Positions 20,272 to 29,816 of a stretch of DNA of 64,000 bases are shown here, piece by piece. A program made the translations under genes and the position numbers. The DNA is taken from NCBI GenBank assembly GCA_029007295.1, contig JAQXHN010000033.1:1-64000 (forward strand), given 5' to 3'. This DNA comes from Clostridia bacterium (GTDB taxonomy: Bacteria > Bacillota > Clostridia > Oscillospirales > CAG-272). Each line of letters starts with the position of its first letter. Positions within the stretch are counted from its first letter, which is position 1. A model generated the notes under the pieces. It was not told the origin of the DNA. It made no database searches and was given only the letters and a program-made list of their open reading frames with translations.

Positions 20272-21351
20272 TTATTTTACCAGCTTTTCAATAATTTTAT
20301 CGGCGGCGTCCCCGTTACCGTACAGCGTTTTTACGGTCGGCGACACCGTAGTATTAAATGCCGCGTTTAATATGCTTTCCTTTGTAGGCTCAGATAAAAT
20401 ATTTCTGTTGCCTTCTAAGGTTTCAATCCATTCGGTTTGAGGCCTTACCGTAATACAAGGCGTTTTCAAAATATAAGCTTCTTTTTGAAGGCCTCCGGAA
20501 TCCGTTACGACTTTAACGGCGTTTTCGGTAAAATACAGCATATCAAGATATCCCATAGGCTCGCAAAAAATAATATTTTTATATCCATGCCTTTTGCGAA
20601 GAAGGGCTACAGTAGGTTTTGTTCTGGGATGCACGGGGAAAATAACGGGATAATCAAAGGACTCAAACGCAGATAAAATTTCCTCAACCTTCTCCGTTCC
20701 GTCCGTATTTTCCGCTCGGTGCACCGTCGCAAGATACCATTTGTCAACGGTATCGATTTTTTCAAATAAGGGAATCAATTTTGAAAAACGTTCCCTGTTG
20801 GAAGCGTTTATATTGTTTCTTGAATAGTAAAGCACGGCGTCACACATAACATCGCCTACGTTATATACGCCGTTTGTAATCCCCTCTTTCGCAAGGTTGT
20901 TTACAGCGGTATCCGTGGGACAGAACAAAAGCGACGAAATATGGTCGCACAAAACTCTGTTTTGCTCCTCCGGCATCAGCATGTTATAGGAACGAAGCCC
21001 CGCCTCAATGTGGACAACGGGAATATGAAGCTTAGACGCTGCGAGCGCCGCCGCCAAGGTGGAATTTGTATCGCCGTATGTCATGAGATAATCGGGCTTT
21101 TCCTTTATAAGCAACTTCTCTATACCGACAAGCATAGCGCCTGTCTGCTCTGCATGGGAACCGGAGCCGACGCCGAGATTATAATCCGGCTTCGGTATGG
21201 AAAGTTCGTCAAAAAACACATCGGACATGTTTTTGTCATAATGCTGACCGGTATGAACCAGTATCTCGGTATAAAACTCTCTTAATTTTCTCGATACAGC
21301 CGCTGCTTTAATAAACTGCGGTCTTGCACCGATTACTGTTAATATTTTCAT
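20272..21351 (-). CDS. wecB: UDP-N-acetylglucosamine 2-epimerase (non-hydrolysing; WecB/WbpI-like)
   Basis: MKILTVIGARPQFIKAAAVSR, HTGQHYDKNMSDVFF, VHIEAGLRSYNMLMPEEQNRVLCDHIS. Confidence 0.95.
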   Translation of the reverse strand: MKILTVIGARPQFIKAAAVSRKLREFYTEILVHTGQHYDKNMSDVFFDELSIPKPDYNLGVGSGSHAEQTGAMLVGIEKLLIKEKPDYLMTYGDTNSTLAAALAASKLHIPVVHIEAGLRSYNMLMPEEQNRVLCDHISSLLFCPTDTAVNNLAKEGITNGVYNVGDVMCDAVLYYSRNNINASNRERFSKLIPLFEKIDTVDKWYLATVHRAENTDGTEKVEEILSAFESFDYPVIFPVHPRTKPTVALLRKRHGYKNIIFCEPMGYLDMLYFTENAVKVVTDSGGLQKEAYILKTPCITVRPQTEWIETLEGNRNILSEPTKESILNAAFNTTVSPTVKTLYGNGDAADKIIEKLVK

Positions 21352-21466
21352 AAATTGTACTCGCTTGTTAATGTAGTTGCTTTTAAATACAATTGTTTAT
21401 ATTATATCATAATTGTTAACAAATGTCAATCATTTATAATAATAATACGTATATATTTAAAAAAAA

Positions 21467-21497
21467 ATCGGAGTTCCGTTATAGTCGGTACTCCGAT
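21467..21497 (-). terminator. Intrinsic terminator after the FAD-dependent protein gene
   Basis: Minus strand ATCGGAGT...ACTCCGAT followed by a T run. Confidence 0.85.
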
Positions 21498-21505
21498 TGC
21501 TGATA

Positions 21506-22912
21506 CTATTTGTCATTTTCTTCGTCAATAAGCGTTCTACCCATCAAAACGCCCATAACGGACGCCATCATCAAACCTCTGGTCCAACCGCTGGAATCAC
21601 CGAGACAGTGAAGCCCCTTGACGTTAGTATTAAATTTATTGTCCATTTTTACTCTGTTGCTGTAGAATTTAAGCTCCGGAGAATAAAGCAGCGTTTCATT
21701 GGAAGCAAAACCCGGAACAACCTCGTCAACAGCTTGAATGAAATTAATTATATTTACCATAGAACGGTAAGGTAATGCAGCCGTTATATCGCCCGCAACT
21801 GCGTCAGGCAAGGTAGGTCTGACATTTGACTGGGCCAGCTCTTTCGGCCATGTGCGTTTACCGTCAAGTATGTCGCCGAATCTTTGAACGAGAATGTGTC
21901 CCGCACCGAGCATATTCGTAAGCTCGCCGACCTTTTGAGCGTAAGCAATCGGCTGATTGAACGGAGACGAAAAGTTATGAGAGCACAAAATTGCAACATT
22001 AGTATTGTCGGACTTAAAATCCTTAAAGGAGTGGCCGTTAACCACCGCCAAGTCGTTATCGTAGTTTTCCTGACTTACAAAGCCGCCCGGATTTTGACAG
22101 AAGGTTCTGACCTTGTTTTTAAACGGTCTCGGATAACCTATCAGCTTTGACTCATACAAAACCTCGTTAACCTTTTCCATAACTTCATTTCTGACCTCAA
22201 CGCGAACGCCAATATCAACGGTTCCCGGCTGATGTGCAATGCTGTGCTCGCCACATATTTTTTCAAGCCAGTCTGCGCCTCGTCTGCCTGTTGCAATTAT
22301 AGTATGCTTTGCTTCTATGGTAATATCGCCGTGCTTATCATTTGCTATAATACCCTTGCATACGTCTGCTTCAAGCAATAAATCAGAGCATTCATACCCA
22401 AACATAAGCTCAACGCCGTTGTCCAGCAGATAATGCTCTATTGCAAGATATAAATCCTGTGCTTTTTCAGTACCCAAATGCCTAATGGGACAGTCAACAA
22501 GCTTTAATCCCGCCTTGATTGCGCGTTTCCTTATCTGCTTTACCTCTTCGTTGCAATTAATGCCCTCGACTTTGTCATCTGCTCCGAATTCAAGGTAAAT
22601 TTTATCGGTATAATCAATTGTATCCTGAACAATATCGTCACCTATAAGCAAAGGCAAATCTCCGCCGACCTCGCTTGAAAGCGAAAGCTTACCGTCTGAA
22701 AAAGCGCCCGCTCCCGAAAAACCGGTAGTAATATGACAATAAGGCTTGCAATTTTCACATTTATGCGTGATATTTTTAGGGCATCTTCTTTTTTCGATGC
22801 TCATACCCTTTTCTATTATGGTAATTTTTTGCCCTGTTCCCTTGCGGAGCATCTCGAGCGCGGTAAATATACCGGCAGGACCTGCCCCTACAATTACAAC
22901 GTCCCTTTTCAT
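21506..22912 (-). CDS. FAD-dependent dehydrogenase-like protein (COG2509 type)
   Basis: MKRDVVIVGAGPAGIFTALEMLRKG, TGFSGAGAFSDGKLSLSSEVGG, GLHCLGDSSGWTRGLMMASVMGVLMGR. Confidence 0.88.
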   Translation of the reverse strand: MKRDVVIVGAGPAGIFTALEMLRKGTGQKITIIEKGMSIEKRRCPKNITHKCENCKPYCHITTGFSGAGAFSDGKLSLSSEVGGDLPLLIGDDIVQDTIDYTDKIYLEFGADDKVEGINCNEEVKQIRKRAIKAGLKLVDCPIRHLGTEKAQDLYLAIEHYLLDNGVELMFGYECSDLLLEADVCKGIIANDKHGDITIEAKHTIIATGRRGADWLEKICGEHSIAHQPGTVDIGVRVEVRNEVMEKVNEVLYESKLIGYPRPFKNKVRTFCQNPGGFVSQENYDNDLAVVNGHSFKDFKSDNTNVAILCSHNFSSPFNQPIAYAQKVGELTNMLGAGHILVQRFGDILDGKRTWPKELAQSNVRPTLPDAVAGDITAALPYRSMVNIINFIQAVDEVVPGFASNETLLYSPELKFYSNRVKMDNKFNTNVKGLHCLGDSSGWTRGLMMASVMGVLMGRTLIDEENDK

Positions 22913-22984
22913 TGATATGTACCTCAATCAGTTTTTTACTTTGACATTATACCACATAAATAATAAATATTCAAGGAAATTATT

Positions 22985-24523
22985 CTAAAAATTTGAAGGA
23001 ATTATTATAACGTTTCTCTCGATTAGTGTTTTTTCGTCACAATCATTTGCAATAAGTATCTTTTCGGAGGCTACTCCGTTTGCTTTTGCGATGTCCCATA
23101 AGGATTCGCCGTCCGGATAATATAAGGTCAAATAATCGTTATTACGAGTTTTTTCTTCGTTAAAATTAACTGTCGTTACTATTTCATGATTTTCCGTTTC
23201 GGTAAAATAACCGTTTATTGAAATTTCAGCCTCGTAACTGATTTTATCGTTATCAAATCTCACATTTTCGGATATTACACCTACGCTGACAAATGGCTCA
23301 AGCTCTTTGTCAGATTCAATATTTGTTTCATATTTAAACGGAAACTCCTCACGCTGAGCTTCAATACGCCCGTTTGATTTAAGTAATACGTTAAATATAG
23401 CGAGTCCTTCGATAATTACTTTTTTATTATCGTTTTGGCCAAATGATGTTATTTTTGCCTTGCTGTCATAATAAACCGCTTCACACTCTGCGTTTTCCCC
23501 TCCGTAGGGCTTTGACTGTGAGAATGTGAAATTTCCAAAAAGCATATCCGAATATACGCTTGAATTTATATTAGCCTTTTCAATAGAAATATCGTACTTT
23601 GGCGAAAACGCGTCGCTGCAAGCATTGGCATAAATATTTTCAGCTGCAACGGCACTTATTTGTGATTTATACACTAATTCTATATTTTTTTCCTCACCGA
23701 AAGAGTTTGTTTGGCTTATTGCATCTATCTCTTTAACATGAACATTGCATCTGCATCCCATGTCCGAAGCGCAGCCTATACAGTTTACCGTTTCGTTTAG
23801 CTCATCCTTTTTCCTGTAGGAATATATTTCACCGTTTACATCGCTGAACAAAACAGTTATATTGTTAACACCCCTTATATTAACGCTGTCAACTCCTGCC
23901 CTTATATCCGTAACGCAAGGCTTTACGTCGCAAAAAATTATCCTGCCGATTTCAGGGTAATTAGAATCAAGCTCAATATTGTATCTGCATTCGATTTCGT
24001 CTTCAACGCCGAAATGCTCCTTAAGAGTTTTGATATCGCCGCTTAAAACCTGTAAGGAGGCGTCTTCCGAATTATTCTTTACATCTATTTCGGAATTAAC
24101 GATATTATTCAAGGCGGAATGTACGGCAACAGTACATTTACAGCTTAGCTTACGCTTATTTACCGCTTTTACCGAATCGTTTTCGATAACATAATCCAAT
24201 TTTACATCTGCCGAACTCTCGAAGCCGATTTCACCGGAAAAGCCGTTAACAATATTGACACAATTAATACTCTCATCCTCGGACTGAAGCATTACGGAAA
24301 AAACAACATCTCCTTCAAATTTGCATAAACCGTCATTTTTGTATTCGTTCGTTATATTCAGGCTTGAATTATAAAACAGAACCTTGCTTATATCGCCTAT
24401 GTAATCAGGAACGTCATACTCTGTGCCTTTGTCGATTCGTTCGGTTTCACCGTTTTTAATTTGAGTAATTAATGTATTCCTTTTGCTAATACTCATATCT
24501 TCCATATCTATTCCCCTTTTCAT
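22985..24523 (-). CDS. DUF3794 (SPOCS) repeat protein with C-terminal LysM, SipL-like
   Basis: Repeated EGDVVFSVMLQSED / IEGLAIFNVLLKSN segments; C-terminal YYPDGESLWDIAKANGVASEKILIAND (LysM). ATGA overlap with sigK. Confidence 0.82.
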   Translation of the reverse strand: MKRGIDMEDMSISKRNTLITQIKNGETERIDKGTEYDVPDYIGDISKVLFYNSSLNITNEYKNDGLCKFEGDVVFSVMLQSEDESINCVNIVNGFSGEIGFESSADVKLDYVIENDSVKAVNKRKLSCKCTVAVHSALNNIVNSEIDVKNNSEDASLQVLSGDIKTLKEHFGVEDEIECRYNIELDSNYPEIGRIIFCDVKPCVTDIRAGVDSVNIRGVNNITVLFSDVNGEIYSYRKKDELNETVNCIGCASDMGCRCNVHVKEIDAISQTNSFGEEKNIELVYKSQISAVAAENIYANACSDAFSPKYDISIEKANINSSVYSDMLFGNFTFSQSKPYGGENAECEAVYYDSKAKITSFGQNDNKKVIIEGLAIFNVLLKSNGRIEAQREEFPFKYETNIESDKELEPFVSVGVISENVRFDNDKISYEAEISINGYFTETENHEIVTTVNFNEEKTRNNDYLTLYYPDGESLWDIAKANGVASEKILIANDCDEKTLIERNVIIIPSNF

Positions 24524-25218
24524 TTAAAAAATATACTGTTTTCGGAAAGCTTTTCTTTAATTTTCAATAAAGCCGCTTTCTCAATTCGCGAAACATAAGA
24601 CCTTGAAATATTCAGCTCCATGGCTATTTCTCTTTGCGTCTTCTCTTTTCTTCCTCCTAATCCGTACCTCATTACAACTATTTCCCTTTCTCTTGCGGTT
24701 AAGTCTTCGGAAAGAGCCTTGAGCGCCTTCATGCATTCTATTTTTTCCCCGATATCATCGGCAATGGTATCCTCTACGGCAATGATATCCATATATGTAA
24801 GTGGATTTCCTTCTCCGTCGATATCGACGGATTCGTTTATGGAAACCTCGTTATTGAGCTTCTTTTGCGAACGGAAATACATCAGTATTTCGTTTTGAAG
24901 ACATTTTCCCGCATAGGTAGCAAAGCGAGTCCCTTTTTCAATATTGTAGCTATCAATTGCCTTAATCAATCCGATAGTTCCGATAGAAACAAGGTCATCC
25001 TGCTCCTTTGCGTCGGAATAATACCTTTTTATTATATGAGAAACAAGCCTTAAATTATGCTCGATCAATTTATTTCTTGCGGATAAATCACCGTCTTTTT
25101 TATATTTTCTAAAAAGCTCCTGCTCCTCTTCCCTCTTCAGAGGAGGAGGAAATTGCCTGTTGTCGCTTACCCTTAGAAACATAAAGAACAGATTTATAAG
25201 TGAATAGAATATAGACAA
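24520..25218 (-). CDS. sigK: Sporulation sigma factor sigma-K (uninterrupted)
   Basis: FPPPLKREEEQELFRKYKKDGDLSARNKLIEHNLRLVSHIIKRYY, DDLVSIGTIGLIKAIDSYN, TAREREIVVMRYGLGGRKEKTQREIAMELNISRSYVSRIEK. Confidence 0.93.
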   Translation of the reverse strand: MSIFYSLINLFFMFLRVSDNRQFPPPLKREEEQELFRKYKKDGDLSARNKLIEHNLRLVSHIIKRYYSDAKEQDDLVSIGTIGLIKAIDSYNIEKGTRFATYAGKCLQNEILMYFRSQKKLNNEVSINESVDIDGEGNPLTYMDIIAVEDTIADDIGEKIECMKALKALSEDLTAREREIVVMRYGLGGRKEKTQREIAMELNISRSYVSRIEKAALLKIKEKLSENSIFFK

Positions 25219-25242
25219 AGCATCAAATCCTTTCGATTAAAG

Positions 25243-25271
25243 TTGCATTGTGGCAAAAAATGTAGTATAAT
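25243..25271 (+). promoter_or_regulatory. Sigma-A promoter for Ppx/GppA-like gene
   Basis: TTGCAT - N17 - TATAAT. Confidence 0.65.
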
Positions 25272-25299
25272 ATATGCAGTACCTTAAAGGAGATATGCC

Positions 25300-26175
25300 A
25301 TGCTTCGTGCTGTTTGTGATATCGGCTCAAATACGGTTAAATACGGAATCTACGACTGCAAAGAGAAAAATAAATTGCCCTCCGGAATTTATTTTGAATC
25401 AAAAACCGTGAAGCTTATTTCCCATATTGAAAACGGAGTCCTTGAAGAATGTACCGTAAATGCTCTTGCCGAGCTATGCTCGTCATATAAAGCCTCGGCG
25501 CAAAAGCATTCCGCCGTTTCATTTGATATTTTTGCAACTCAGTGTATTCGTCTTGCTGAAAATCGAGAATATATATGTAATAAAATTAAAGAAGCAACCG
25601 GCGTCTGTACAGATATTTTGTCCGGAGCTGATGAAGCCCGTTTTTCCCGTCTTGCCATGCAATACGAATCCCCTGAAATTAAAAAAGGTATCTGTGTAGA
25701 CATGGGCGGCGGAAGCAGTGAAATAGTTTTGTTTGACGAAAACAAAATCTGCGCTTGCAAAAGCTTGCCCTTCGGATGTTTAGTTCTTAAAAACATGTTT
25801 GTTAAAGCCGCTTTCCCGAACGATTTCGAAGTAAATAAAATAAAGGAGTATGTCGGCTCGTTTATTAAGGATATGGATTTTTCAAATTTTTCCGATTCGT
25901 TCTGTTTAATCGGAGGTACGGCGAAGGCGATTGAAGCTCTTTATATTACAAAATTTCATGAGCCTTTATCATACAGTAATCTTAATAGTCTGTTTAACTT
26001 CTTAAGATCCGATGAAGCCGTAAAAATAATAAAGGATAAAATTCCCGAAAGAATTGAAACCGTACTTCCCGGACTTTGCGCTTTTATTGCCGTTTGCGAT
26101 AAAATAAAACCTAAAAAAGTAACTGTGATTAAATCCGGTACAAGAGAAGGATATTTAATGAATAAATATCTGTAA
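25300..26175 (+). CDS. Ppx/GppA phosphatase family protein
   Basis: CDIGSNTVKYGIYD, VDMGGGSSEIVLFDENKI, CLIGGTAKAIEAL. Confidence 0.93.
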   Translation: MLRAVCDIGSNTVKYGIYDCKEKNKLPSGIYFESKTVKLISHIENGVLEECTVNALAELCSSYKASAQKHSAVSFDIFATQCIRLAENREYICNKIKEATGVCTDILSGADEARFSRLAMQYESPEIKKGICVDMGGGSSEIVLFDENKICACKSLPFGCLVLKNMFVKAAFPNDFEVNKIKEYVGSFIKDMDFSNFSDSFCLIGGTAKAIEALYITKFHEPLSYSNLNSLFNFLRSDEAVKIIKDKIPERIETVLPGLCAFIAVCDKIKPKKVTVIKSGTREGYLMNKYL

Positions 26176-26184
26176 GGAGATATT

Positions 26185-26937
26185 ATGGAAAACACCGAAT
26201 TGCTCTTTGAAGGAATTACATCTATCCGCGCCGTTATCGAGACGGGAAAACGCCGTATAAAAAGATTATTCTACTCTTCCGAACGAAAAGAGAAAAACCG
26301 GAAAGAATATCTATGGCTTTGTCATAGGGCTGAAGATTTTTCATTCGATATCGAAATATGCCCGAGAGAAGTCATTGATTACATGTGTAACGGAACAACT
26401 CACGGCGGCATTTGCGCTGTTTGCGATTATCTTGAATACAGTGCTGTAAAAGAAAGCGATATCGACGCCAACGGATTTTATATTATGCTGTCCGGTGTAG
26501 AGGATCCGTTCAACTTCGGATATGCTGTCCGTTCCTGCTACGCCGCAGGCGTAAACGGTATCATTATTCCGAAACGAAACCTTATGAGCGTTGCGGGCAC
26601 TGTTGCGAAATCGTCGGCGGGGGCGTCTGAAAGAATTTCAATTTTTACTCTTGAAAATGAAACGGATATTACGTTGTTTAAAGATAAAGGCTATACGTTA
26701 GCCGCCGCAGATTTAAGGGACAGCGTTGATATTTTCAACGCCTCCCTAAAGAAACCCGTCCTGTGTATTATAGGAGGCGAAAAACGAGGAATTTCACGGA
26801 CCTTGCTTGATTTGTCCGATATTCATATTGCAATTCCCTACGGCAGGACTTTCCCGGAATCGCTGTCGGCGGCAAGCGCCTGCGCAATTACAGCGTTTGA
26901 GGTTTTAAGGCAGAACAGGCTATGTTCAAAGTGCTGA
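26185..26937 (+). CDS. TrmH/SpoU family RNA 2'-O-methyltransferase
   Basis: LLFEGITSIRAVIETGKRRIKRLFY, MLSGVEDPFNFGYAVRSCYAAGVNGIIIPKRN, IPYGRTFPESLSAASACAIT. Confidence 0.92.
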   Translation: MENTELLFEGITSIRAVIETGKRRIKRLFYSSERKEKNRKEYLWLCHRAEDFSFDIEICPREVIDYMCNGTTHGGICAVCDYLEYSAVKESDIDANGFYIMLSGVEDPFNFGYAVRSCYAAGVNGIIIPKRNLMSVAGTVAKSSAGASERISIFTLENETDITLFKDKGYTLAAADLRDSVDIFNASLKKPVLCIIGGEKRGISRTLLDLSDIHIAIPYGRTFPESLSAASACAITAFEVLRQNRLCSKC

Positions 26938-26955
26938 TACGGGTTTATTCAACAA

Positions 26956-26994
26956 AAAAGATTACATTTGGCAGATGCTGAATGTAATCTTTTT
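26956..26994 (+). terminator. Intrinsic terminator
   Basis: aaaagattacatt...aatgtaatctttttctgttt. Confidence 0.85.
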
Positions 26995-27006
26995 CTGTTT
27001 TCCCTA

Positions 27007-27035
27007 TTGATTTTTTTGAAAATATGGTATATAAT
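27007..27035 (+). promoter_or_regulatory. lexA promoter
   Basis: TTGATT (27007-27012) - N17 - TATAAT (27030-27035). Confidence 0.7.
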
Positions 27036-27042
27036 ATAATCG

Positions 27043-27057
27043 TGAACGAACCGTTCA
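27043..27057. promoter_or_regulatory. Predicted LexA (SOS) operator, TGAACGaacCGTTCA
   Basis: Perfect 6-bp inverted repeat with 3-nt spacer at the expected transcription start of lexA. Confidence 0.65.
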
Positions 27058-27080
27058 TGATTATAACTCGGAGCAGAAAT

Positions 27081-27719
27081 ATGAAAACAAGAATAAAAAA
27101 TCCGGAATTAATGAACAGGATAATCGACTATGTAGGCGAATATTACAGAAACAACCGTACTTCACCGTCATCCGGCAATATTGCCAAAGCTCTCGGAATT
27201 GCAAAGACAACGGCATATAATTACCTTTGCGCAATGAATGAGAACGGTATGATTTCATATAACGGCAGTGAAATCGGTAAATTAAGCAAAATAGAGCTTA
27301 GCAAAACGGAATATTTTTCCTGCCCGTTAGTCGGCAGTGTAAAATGCGGCGATCCCGAGGTTGAGGAGGAAAATGTAGAAATGTATATCAGCCTTCCGAG
27401 AGTTATATTCGGAAACGGAGATTTTTATATACTCCGCGCTTCCGGAGATTCTATGGTTGATGTGGGAATTGACGACGGTGATTTGGTTCTTATAAAAAAG
27501 CAACATCACTGTGAAGTAGGCGATATTGTTGTGGCGCTGGACGAGAATAACGAAAACACGCTGAAAACATATATCGGCATAGACAAAAAAAGCGGTATGG
27601 CGCTGTTAAAATACGAAAATAAGTCCGTATACGGTGATAAAACCATTCCGGTGAAGCAATTAACAATACAGGGAGTCGCGGTAAATGTAATAAGCGAGCT
27701 TCCCTGTAAATCAAAATGA
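27081..27719 (+). CDS. lexA: LexA-type S24 repressor
   Basis: HTH TSPSSGNIAKALGIAKTTAYNYLCAMNENGMI; cleavage region LVGSVKCGDP; catalytic RASGDSMVDVGIDDGDLVLIKK and ENTLKTYI. Confidence 0.9.
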   Translation: MKTRIKNPELMNRIIDYVGEYYRNNRTSPSSGNIAKALGIAKTTAYNYLCAMNENGMISYNGSEIGKLSKIELSKTEYFSCPLVGSVKCGDPEVEEENVEMYISLPRVIFGNGDFYILRASGDSMVDVGIDDGDLVLIKKQHHCEVGDIVVALDENNENTLKTYIGIDKKSGMALLKYENKSVYGDKTIPVKQLTIQGVAVNVISELPCKSK

Positions 27720-27736
27720 GAAACGAAGTGAGGCTA

Positions 27737-29239
27737 ATGGAGAAAACATACATTGCCATAGATTTAAAATCCTTCTATGCCTCCTGCGAATGCGTATATA
27801 GAAATCTCGACCCGTTAAATGTTAATTTAGTGGTTGCCGACGAATCAAGGACAAATAAAACAATTTGCCTTGCGGTATCCCCTCCGTTAAAATCATACGG
27901 CATACCGGGAAGACCCCGGCTTTTTGAAGTTATAAAAAAGGTTAAGGAAATTAACCGAATAAGGATAAAAAATTGCGAAAACGGCCGTTTTTCGGGAAAA
28001 TCTTTTTTTAAATCGGAACTGATTGCCAATCCCTGTTATGAGCTGGATTATATTATAGCCCCTCCTCAGATGGCGCTTTATATTGATACAAGCACTAAAA
28101 TTTATGATATTTACTTAAAATATGTTTCAAAGGACGACATTCATATTTATTCCGTGGACGAAGTATTTATGGATGTAACATCCTATCTCAGCGCATACAG
28201 GCTGAGTCCGAGAGATTTGGCGATGATGATAATAGAAGATGTTCTATCCGAAACGGGAATTACGGCAACTGTAGGTATAGGTACAAATCTTTTTCTATGC
28301 AAGGTTGCGATGGATATAGTCGCAAAGCATATAGAGCCGGACGAACACGGTGTAAGAATCGCATATCTTGATGAGAAAAGCTACCGCGAGCTTTTGTGGG
28401 AGCATATGCCTTTGACGGATTTTTGGATGCTCGGACGAGGATATCAGACAAAGCTCGAGGCAAACGGTATGTTTACAATGGGCGATATTGCGCTTTGCTC
28501 TGAAAAAAACGAAGAGCTTTTATTCAAGCTTTTCGGGGTAAATGCGGGACTGTTAATCGATCACGCCTGGGGGGTGGAGTCCTGTACTATAAAAGATATA
28601 AAAAATTATGTTCCCGCCGAAAACAGCTCAAGCATAAGCCAGGTCTTACAAAGGCCGTATTCCTTCGATGAGGCGACTGTTATCGTTCGTGAAATGGCCG
28701 CCTCCCTTGCTCTTGATTTAACCAAGAAAAAGCTGGTTACAAATCAGATAACCCTGACAATAGGCTACGATACCGTAAATTCGGAAAATTACGGGACTGT
28801 GCAAAATTATATAGGTGAAACAAAAAAAGATTTTTACTCTCGTGCGACGCCTAAGCATTCTCACGGAAGCGAAAATATTAATATCCATTCTTCCTCGGTA
28901 TCGCTTATTTCATCATCTGCGCTTAAGCTGTTTTCGAGAATAGTTAACCGAAATCTTACCGTAAGGAGAATAAATATCACCGCCTGTAAAATAATACCCG
29001 TAAATATGATTCCTTGCGAAAAATCGGAAGAACAGCTCGATTTTTTTACCGATTACGATAAAATAAACGATGAAAAAATACGGCGGGAGCGGTTTATGAC
29101 AAGAGAAGCCGATATGCAGATGTCAATTATTAAAATTAAAGAAAAATACGGAAAAAACTCGCTTTTGTACGGTTCAAGCTATCTTGAATGCGCCACCGCA
29201 AGAGAACGAAATATTCAAATAGGAGGTCACAGGGCGTGA
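27737..29239 (+). CDS. Y-family DNA polymerase (UmuC/UvrX-like)
   Basis: MEKTYIAIDLKSFYASCECVYRNLDPLNVNLVVAD, HIYSVDEVFMDVT, TATVGIGTNLFLCKVAMDI. Confidence 0.95.
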   Translation: MEKTYIAIDLKSFYASCECVYRNLDPLNVNLVVADESRTNKTICLAVSPPLKSYGIPGRPRLFEVIKKVKEINRIRIKNCENGRFSGKSFFKSELIANPCYELDYIIAPPQMALYIDTSTKIYDIYLKYVSKDDIHIYSVDEVFMDVTSYLSAYRLSPRDLAMMIIEDVLSETGITATVGIGTNLFLCKVAMDIVAKHIEPDEHGVRIAYLDEKSYRELLWEHMPLTDFWMLGRGYQTKLEANGMFTMGDIALCSEKNEELLFKLFGVNAGLLIDHAWGVESCTIKDIKNYVPAENSSSISQVLQRPYSFDEATVIVREMAASLALDLTKKKLVTNQITLTIGYDTVNSENYGTVQNYIGETKKDFYSRATPKHSHGSENINIHSSSVSLISSSALKLFSRIVNRNLTVRRINITACKIIPVNMIPCEKSEEQLDFFTDYDKINDEKIRRERFMTREADMQMSIIKIKEKYGKNSLLYGSSYLECATARERNIQIGGHRA

Positions 29240-29670
29240 ATAAAAAATATGAAAATATTTTAAATCACAAACGGCATTATTCTCTGTCGCATCCCAAAAT
29301 GTCAAACGAAAAAAGAGCCGCACAGTTTGCGCCGTTTGCGGCTCTGACCGGATTTGAAGACAAGGCAAACGAGACGGCAAGACAAACCCAACAAAGAATC
29401 ATAATAGACGAAAACGAAATTGACCTGATAAATAACAAGCTGAAGCTTATTGAGTTTAAGCTGAACGAACAACCTACTGTCAAGATTACATACTTTGAAA
29501 AAGACGCTTTCAAAGAAGGGGGTAAATATATTACGGCCGCAGGGTGCATTCAAAGCATTGATTTACTGAATTCAAATATTTTAATGAGCGACGGTACAAA
29601 GGTGCCTGTGAATGACATAATAGATATTGACGGCGATATTTTCACTGTGGAAGATAACAGTATTATATAA
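29236..29670 (+). CDS. YolD-like protein (GTG start overlapping the polymerase stop)
   Basis: HPKMSNEKRAAQFAPFAALTGFEDKANETARQT; position directly after the Y-family polymerase. Confidence 0.85.
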   Translation: MNKKYENILNHKRHYSLSHPKMSNEKRAAQFAPFAALTGFEDKANETARQTQQRIIIDENEIDLINNKLKLIEFKLNEQPTVKITYFEKDAFKEGGKYITAAGCIQSIDLLNSNILMSDGTKVPVNDIIDIDGDIFTVEDNSII

Positions 29671-29721
29671 ATACAAGCAATTGTTTTTTAAAGCAGTATT
29701 AATTTAAAAACCGAAGAGATA

Positions 29722-29760
29722 AAGCAACGGCCAACGCCGAAAAAGCGTTTGCCGTTGCTT
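29722..29760 (+). terminator. Intrinsic terminator
   Basis: aagcaacggcc-aacgc...gcgtt-tgccgttgctttta. Confidence 0.85.
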
Positions 29761-29816
29761 TTATAATTTTTACATCACAGCAATAAAAATTACAAACAAT
29801 CAGATTATCGGATTTA

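Noticed and set aside
24520-25218. skin-type prophage insertion in sigK
   Set aside because: The sigma-K frame is continuous and has all sigma-70 regions, and no recombinase gene is nearby.
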